From assembly GCA_024233785.1 (NCBI GenBank), contig JACKPD010000009.1:31356-95355 (forward strand): a stretch of 64,000 bases of DNA. Direction: 5' to 3'. The position numbers and the translations under genes were made by a program. Below the pieces are notes generated by a model, which saw only the letters and a program-made list of their open reading frames with translations, was not told the origin of the DNA and made no database searches. Positions 61,051 through 64,000 of the stretch are shown here, one piece after another. This DNA comes from Spirochaetales bacterium. GTDB taxonomy: Bacteria > Spirochaetota > Spirochaetia > CADAEX01. Each line of letters opens with the position of its first letter. Within the stretch, counting starts at the first letter, position 1.

Positions 61051-62265
61051 GTGAAAAAAAATGACACCCCGGAATGCGGCGGAAAAGCAAATTTCCTGTC
61101 CGCGCTGGAAGTACTTGCGGTATCATTCAAGCTCGGTCTTACATCCTTCGGCGGTCCGATAGCCCATATCGGATATTTTCAGAACGAATATGTATATAAA
61201 AAGAAATGGCTTGACCAGAAAACATTCACCGACATGGTTGCCCTGTGCCAGTTTCTGCCAGGCCCGGCAAGCAGCCAGCTCGGAATAGCAGTCGGCACAA
61301 TAAAAGCCGGAATACCCGGCGGCATTGCGGCATGGACCGGGTTTACAGTTCCCTCTTTTATCATGATGGTTGTTTTCGCATTATTCCTTAAAGGGTCGGA
61401 TTTCAGCGCTTCGCACTGGGTTCACGGGCTTAAAATCGTCGCGGTCGCCATAGTAGCTCAGGCAGTCCTTTCAATGTGGCTGAACCTTATCAAGAACAGA
61501 ACCCAGGCAGCGGCAGCACTTGTTTCAGCCGCTTTTTTAATGTTTTTTAAATCCGCATTTACACAGATTATTGTAATAGCAGCGGCAGGAGCAGTCGGCC
61601 GCTTTATCAACAGGGACATGCCGCCGGGACCTTCGTACGATGAGATTATATGTGTTAAAAAAAGGACAGCAGCATTCCTGCTGCTGATTTTTTTCATTCT
61701 GCTAATTGCATTGCCTGTGCTGAAAAACAGCTCCGGCAGTGTGTGGATTGCCATCACAGACAGTTTTTACCGCGCCGGGTCGCTGGTTTTCGGTGGCGGG
61801 CATGTTGTCCTGCCGCTGCTTGAGGAAGAGCTGGTCCCGTCCGGGCTTGTAAGCGGCGGGGATTTTATAGCAGGTTACGGGGCAGCACAGGCAATACCCG
61901 GGCCTCTTTTCACGTTTTCCGGCTACCTGGGAGCAATGATCAAGGGAGTCCCTGGTGCCGCCGCCGCACTTGCGGCAATATTCCTGCCGGCCTACCTTCT
62001 TATTACAGGGGTTCTTCCCTTCTGGAACCATCTGCGCAACATGCCCGGAATACGGGGGGCGCTTTCTTTTGTAAACGCTTCGGTTGTCGGGATACTTCTC
62101 TCGGCCCTGTATGATCCGCTTTTTAAATCCGCGGTAAACAGCAGGCAGGATTTCGCCCTTACGCTGCTTCTTTTAACAATGCTTACTGTCTATAAAATTC
62201 CGCCGTGGTTTGCGGTTATAGCCGGTGCCGCCGGCAGTATGCTGATCGGGATATACTATCCATAG
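61051..62265 (+). CDS. chrA: ChrA-family chromate transporter
   Basis: 404 residues from GTG 61051 (AGGA upstream). It has two homologous halves of about six membrane helices each, fused in one chain. The halves carry KLGLTSFGGPIAHIGYFQNEYV, FLPGPASSQLGIAVG and, in the second half, GSLVFGGGHVVLPLLEEELV and AQAIPGPLFTFSGYLGA, all family hallmarks. ChrA exports chromate by analogy with known members, but the wider CHR family may carry other anions. Cotranscription with the HD-GYP gene is likely. Confidence 0.93.
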   Translation: MKKNDTPECGGKANFLSALEVLAVSFKLGLTSFGGPIAHIGYFQNEYVYKKKWLDQKTFTDMVALCQFLPGPASSQLGIAVGTIKAGIPGGIAAWTGFTVPSFIMMVVFALFLKGSDFSASHWVHGLKIVAVAIVAQAVLSMWLNLIKNRTQAAAALVSAAFLMFFKSAFTQIIVIAAAGAVGRFINRDMPPGPSYDEIICVKKRTAAFLLLIFFILLIALPVLKNSSGSVWIAITDSFYRAGSLVFGGGHVVLPLLEEELVPSGLVSGGDFIAGYGAAQAIPGPLFTFSGYLGAMIKGVPGAAAALAAIFLPAYLLITGVLPFWNHLRNMPGIRGALSFVNASVVGILLSALYDPLFKSAVNSRQDFALTLLLLTMLTVYKIPPWFAVIAGAAGSMLIGIYYP

Positions 62266-62326
62266 AACATGGGTTCAGTTTTATTATTCTTAACGCAGGC
62301 ATGGTTAAAGGGGGCCGGGGGCCCGT

Positions 62327-63778
62327 TCAACCCCCAATTTCTGTCCTGTCCCGGCCATTATCCTTTGCGTTATACAAGGCCCTGTCGGCCCGTTCAAGGG
62401 CGGCATCCGGGAAAGAAACATCAGCATCCGTAAACTGCGAAACCCCGCAGCTGATTGTAATATTAAGAGTCTCTCCATTTATGATAAATACTTTTTCCTT
62501 AACAGCGGTCCTCAGCTTTTCAGCGGTGATAAATGCATCGTCAATGCCGCAGCCTTTAAGGATGATAAAGAATTCCTCTCCGCCCCACCGGCAGATGGCA
62601 TCGCTTTTTCTGAGCTGATTTTTGAGAATATCCGCAGTTTTTTTAAGGATTACATCACCGCTAAGGTGCCCAAAAGTATCATTAACCTTTTTAAAATAAT
62701 CCAGATCTATGACAATAAAGGAGATAAGGGTCCTGTTTCTTTTATTTTCATTGACTGCCTGATTTACTATTATATCAAACGACTGCCTGTTTAAAAGACC
62801 TGTAAGTTTATCGGTCGACGCAAGCTTTTCAATTCTGGCCTGGTAGGATGAGATAGCCCGCCACAGCAGGAAAAAGACTACAGCTGTAACAAACAGGCAG
62901 AGTAAAAGATTTATAATTAATGTATTTAATATAATCCCCGCAGCTTCTTCATCACTTTCCTCTACAAGAAGATACCAGTCAAATTCACTGATATATCTTG
63001 TATTTAAATAATATGTCCTGCCGGCTTTTTTATATGTATAGGTTCCGTTTTCACCGCCGATTATATTATCCGCCAGATTCGACAAACCTGCCATGTCCCT
63101 TATATTTTCACTACTGCCTTCTGTATTTGCAGCCCGGAGAGTAACGTTTCCGATGCTGTCAATAAAAAAGATATTTCTTTTATATTTCTGCTGATATATC
63201 TTAATCAGTGTCGCGACGGAATTTACAGTCAGGCCCACACCGGTAGCGCCTATATAGTTGCCGTCATAATCAAACACCTTGTAGTTGATAAAGATTGTCA
63301 TGGCATCATTGTTGGAAAGGTCAGGATCAATATTGATTTCATATTCATCTTTCATATCCCTGACACGGTAATACCAGACATCCCTCTCTTCATCAGGGCT
63401 AACCTTCTTTAATATTCCGCCGGCATAATAATAGTTTGCTGTTTTGTCTGATACAAAAAAACTTGTAAAAGTTGAATATTTTTCCTTTATTTCTTTGAGA
63501 TACTTTGTAATTTCTGCGGGATCTGCCTCTCCGTTCAAGACCCAGTCCCGTAAAAATGTATCGTTTGCCATCAGGGAACATATGAATATCGGCCGCAGCA
63601 GGTCTCTTTGTATTTCCGAGTAAATGTTGTCGCTTGTAAGAGGCAGGGTATTAAGGGTAATTTCTTTTTTCAGAGAGGACCTTGATGTAAAATAACTCGC
63701 AAAACTTGTTGCAAGAAATCCTGCCGCCAAAAGGAGGGTAATAATCAGCATAAGCCTGTATTTTTTATTAAACACCAA
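62327..63778 (-). CDS. Cache-domain diguanylate cyclase
   Basis: 483 residues from TTG 63778 or GTG 63775, both after GGAG. A first membrane helix (LIITLLLAAGFLATSFASYF) leads into a periplasmic dCache region with DVWYYRVRDMKDEYEI and ATGVGLTVNSVATLI, then a second helix (LLLCLFVTAVVFFLLWRAI). The GGDEF domain begins DKLTGLLNRQSFDII; GGEEF is intact and RKSD five residues before it is the inhibitory site, so it should be an active, feedback-inhibited cyclase. It is convergent with chrA. Confidence 0.95.
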   Translation of the reverse strand: MVFNKKYRLMLIITLLLAAGFLATSFASYFTSRSSLKKEITLNTLPLTSDNIYSEIQRDLLRPIFICSLMANDTFLRDWVLNGEADPAEITKYLKEIKEKYSTFTSFFVSDKTANYYYAGGILKKVSPDEERDVWYYRVRDMKDEYEINIDPDLSNNDAMTIFINYKVFDYDGNYIGATGVGLTVNSVATLIKIYQQKYKRNIFFIDSIGNVTLRAANTEGSSENIRDMAGLSNLADNIIGGENGTYTYKKAGRTYYLNTRYISEFDWYLLVEESDEEAAGIILNTLIINLLLCLFVTAVVFFLLWRAISSYQARIEKLASTDKLTGLLNRQSFDIIVNQAVNENKRNRTLISFIVIDLDYFKKVNDTFGHLSGDVILKKTADILKNQLRKSDAICRWGGEEFFIILKGCGIDDAFITAEKLRTAVKEKVFIINGETLNITISCGVSQFTDADVSFPDAALERADRALYNAKDNGRDRTEIGG

Positions 63779-63823
63779 AGGATTCTCCTCTTTTAATCAT
63801 ATCTTTTTTTTGCCCCATAGTCT

Positions 63824-64000
63824 TTACCTGAGGACACTGTAAATCCCCTGTTTTTTCCTCTCAGGGCCGGGTAAATTAAAACTTACTATAATTGAAACAA
63901 TTGTAACAAGAAGTGAGAAGAGAATAATTGAATTGAAAGGAAGGCCCGCATCAAGTATGAAGCCGAAAAGGGCAGGGCTTGCCGCTGTACTTAAGACACT
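63824..64000 (-). CDS. Transporter C-terminus (MFS-like), 5' part beyond window
   Basis: An open minus-strand frame runs from the right edge to a TAA at 63824, giving 58 residues. It includes SPALFGFILDAGLPFNSI followed by ILFSLLVTIVSIIVSF, the look of the last two helices of a major-facilitator transporter, and ends with a basic tail PGPERKKQG. The gene identity rests on this short end only. The following 45 bases separate it from the Cache cyclase, which is on the same strand. Confidence 0.6.
   Translation of the reverse strand, partial: SVLSTAASPALFGFILDAGLPFNSIILFSLLVTIVSIIVSFNLPGPERKKQGIYSVLR

Noticed and set aside
62309..62335. GGGGGCCGGGGGCCC region as a terminator for chrA
   Set aside because: The GC-rich stem can fold, but there is no T-run, and it overlaps the end of the convergent cyclase gene.

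Overview
The window reads as a typical piece of a free-living, motile, LPS-bearing (diderm) bacterial chromosome with dense coding, many 4-40 base gene overlaps and no prophage, insertion sequence, integrase or CRISPR array. A spirochaete-like host is my best guess. It rests on a class I lysyl-tRNA synthetase, an archaeal-type UMP kinase, LPS-export genes beside rpoN and hpf, a sigma-54/NtrYX system, an HPr/HPr-kinase pair without PTS genes nearby, and abundant chemotaxis and c-di-GMP proteins. This is inference from gene content only, and a related deep-branching diderm phylum remains possible.

Layout. 1-5.1 kb holds a truncated laminin-like/TPR protein at the left edge, a UVR-motif protein, UMP kinase, a radical SAM enzyme, tRNA-Leu(CAA), a hemolysin-III-type membrane protein and an orphan ORF. 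5.1-12.05 kb is a putative envelope-polysaccharide locus. It encodes a HEAT-repeat/GT2 membrane synthase, its translationally coupled partner made of three degenerate signalling domains (metallo-beta-lactamase/ODP-like, GGDEF, receiver), and divergently a TPR outer-membrane barrel protein plus a small TPR protein. 12.1-18.1 kb is an operon of LamG/FN3, giant TPR, HDOD and metallo-beta-lactamase proteins. 18.2-32.2 kb holds uvrC and a long minus-strand housekeeping and regulation series: pyrG, lptC, lptA, lptB, rpoN, hpf, hprK, HPr, a DUF4390-like gene, ntrY, ntrX, lexA, holA.

32.3-35.7 kb holds cheR, cheB, a TerB-DnaJ protein and pth. 35.7-38.9 kb holds recR, ebfC, dnaX, the SRP RNA and a five-tRNA array with four different serine isoacceptors plus tRNA-Arg(GCG), apparently from one strong promoter. 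39-42.7 kb holds an RlpA-SPOR protein and a beta-propeller diguanylate cyclase. 42.8-49.3 kb holds lysK, era with an unusual upstream transcription unit, clpP, purC, an exported nuclease/phosphatase that seems to start at ATT, and a HAD phosphatase. 49.4-64 kb holds two chemoreceptors, a homocysteine methyltransferase/MTHFR fusion, hisA, an acyl-CoA synthetase, an alpha/beta hydrolase, wrbA, a cNMP-HD-GYP protein, chrA, a Cache diguanylate cyclase and the 3' end of an MFS-like transporter.

The themes that tie the window together are c-di-GMP and chemotaxis signalling (two apparently active GGDEF proteins, one HD-GYP, one pseudo-GGDEF, one HDOD, two MCPs, CheR/CheB) and envelope building. The best candidate for an undescribed system is the synthase, pseudo-regulator and export-barrel locus at 5136-12049. 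Secondary points of interest are the putative small transcript upstream of era, the ATT start, and several promoters whose -10 box lies only 7-9 bases before an ATG, which suggests leaderless mRNAs.
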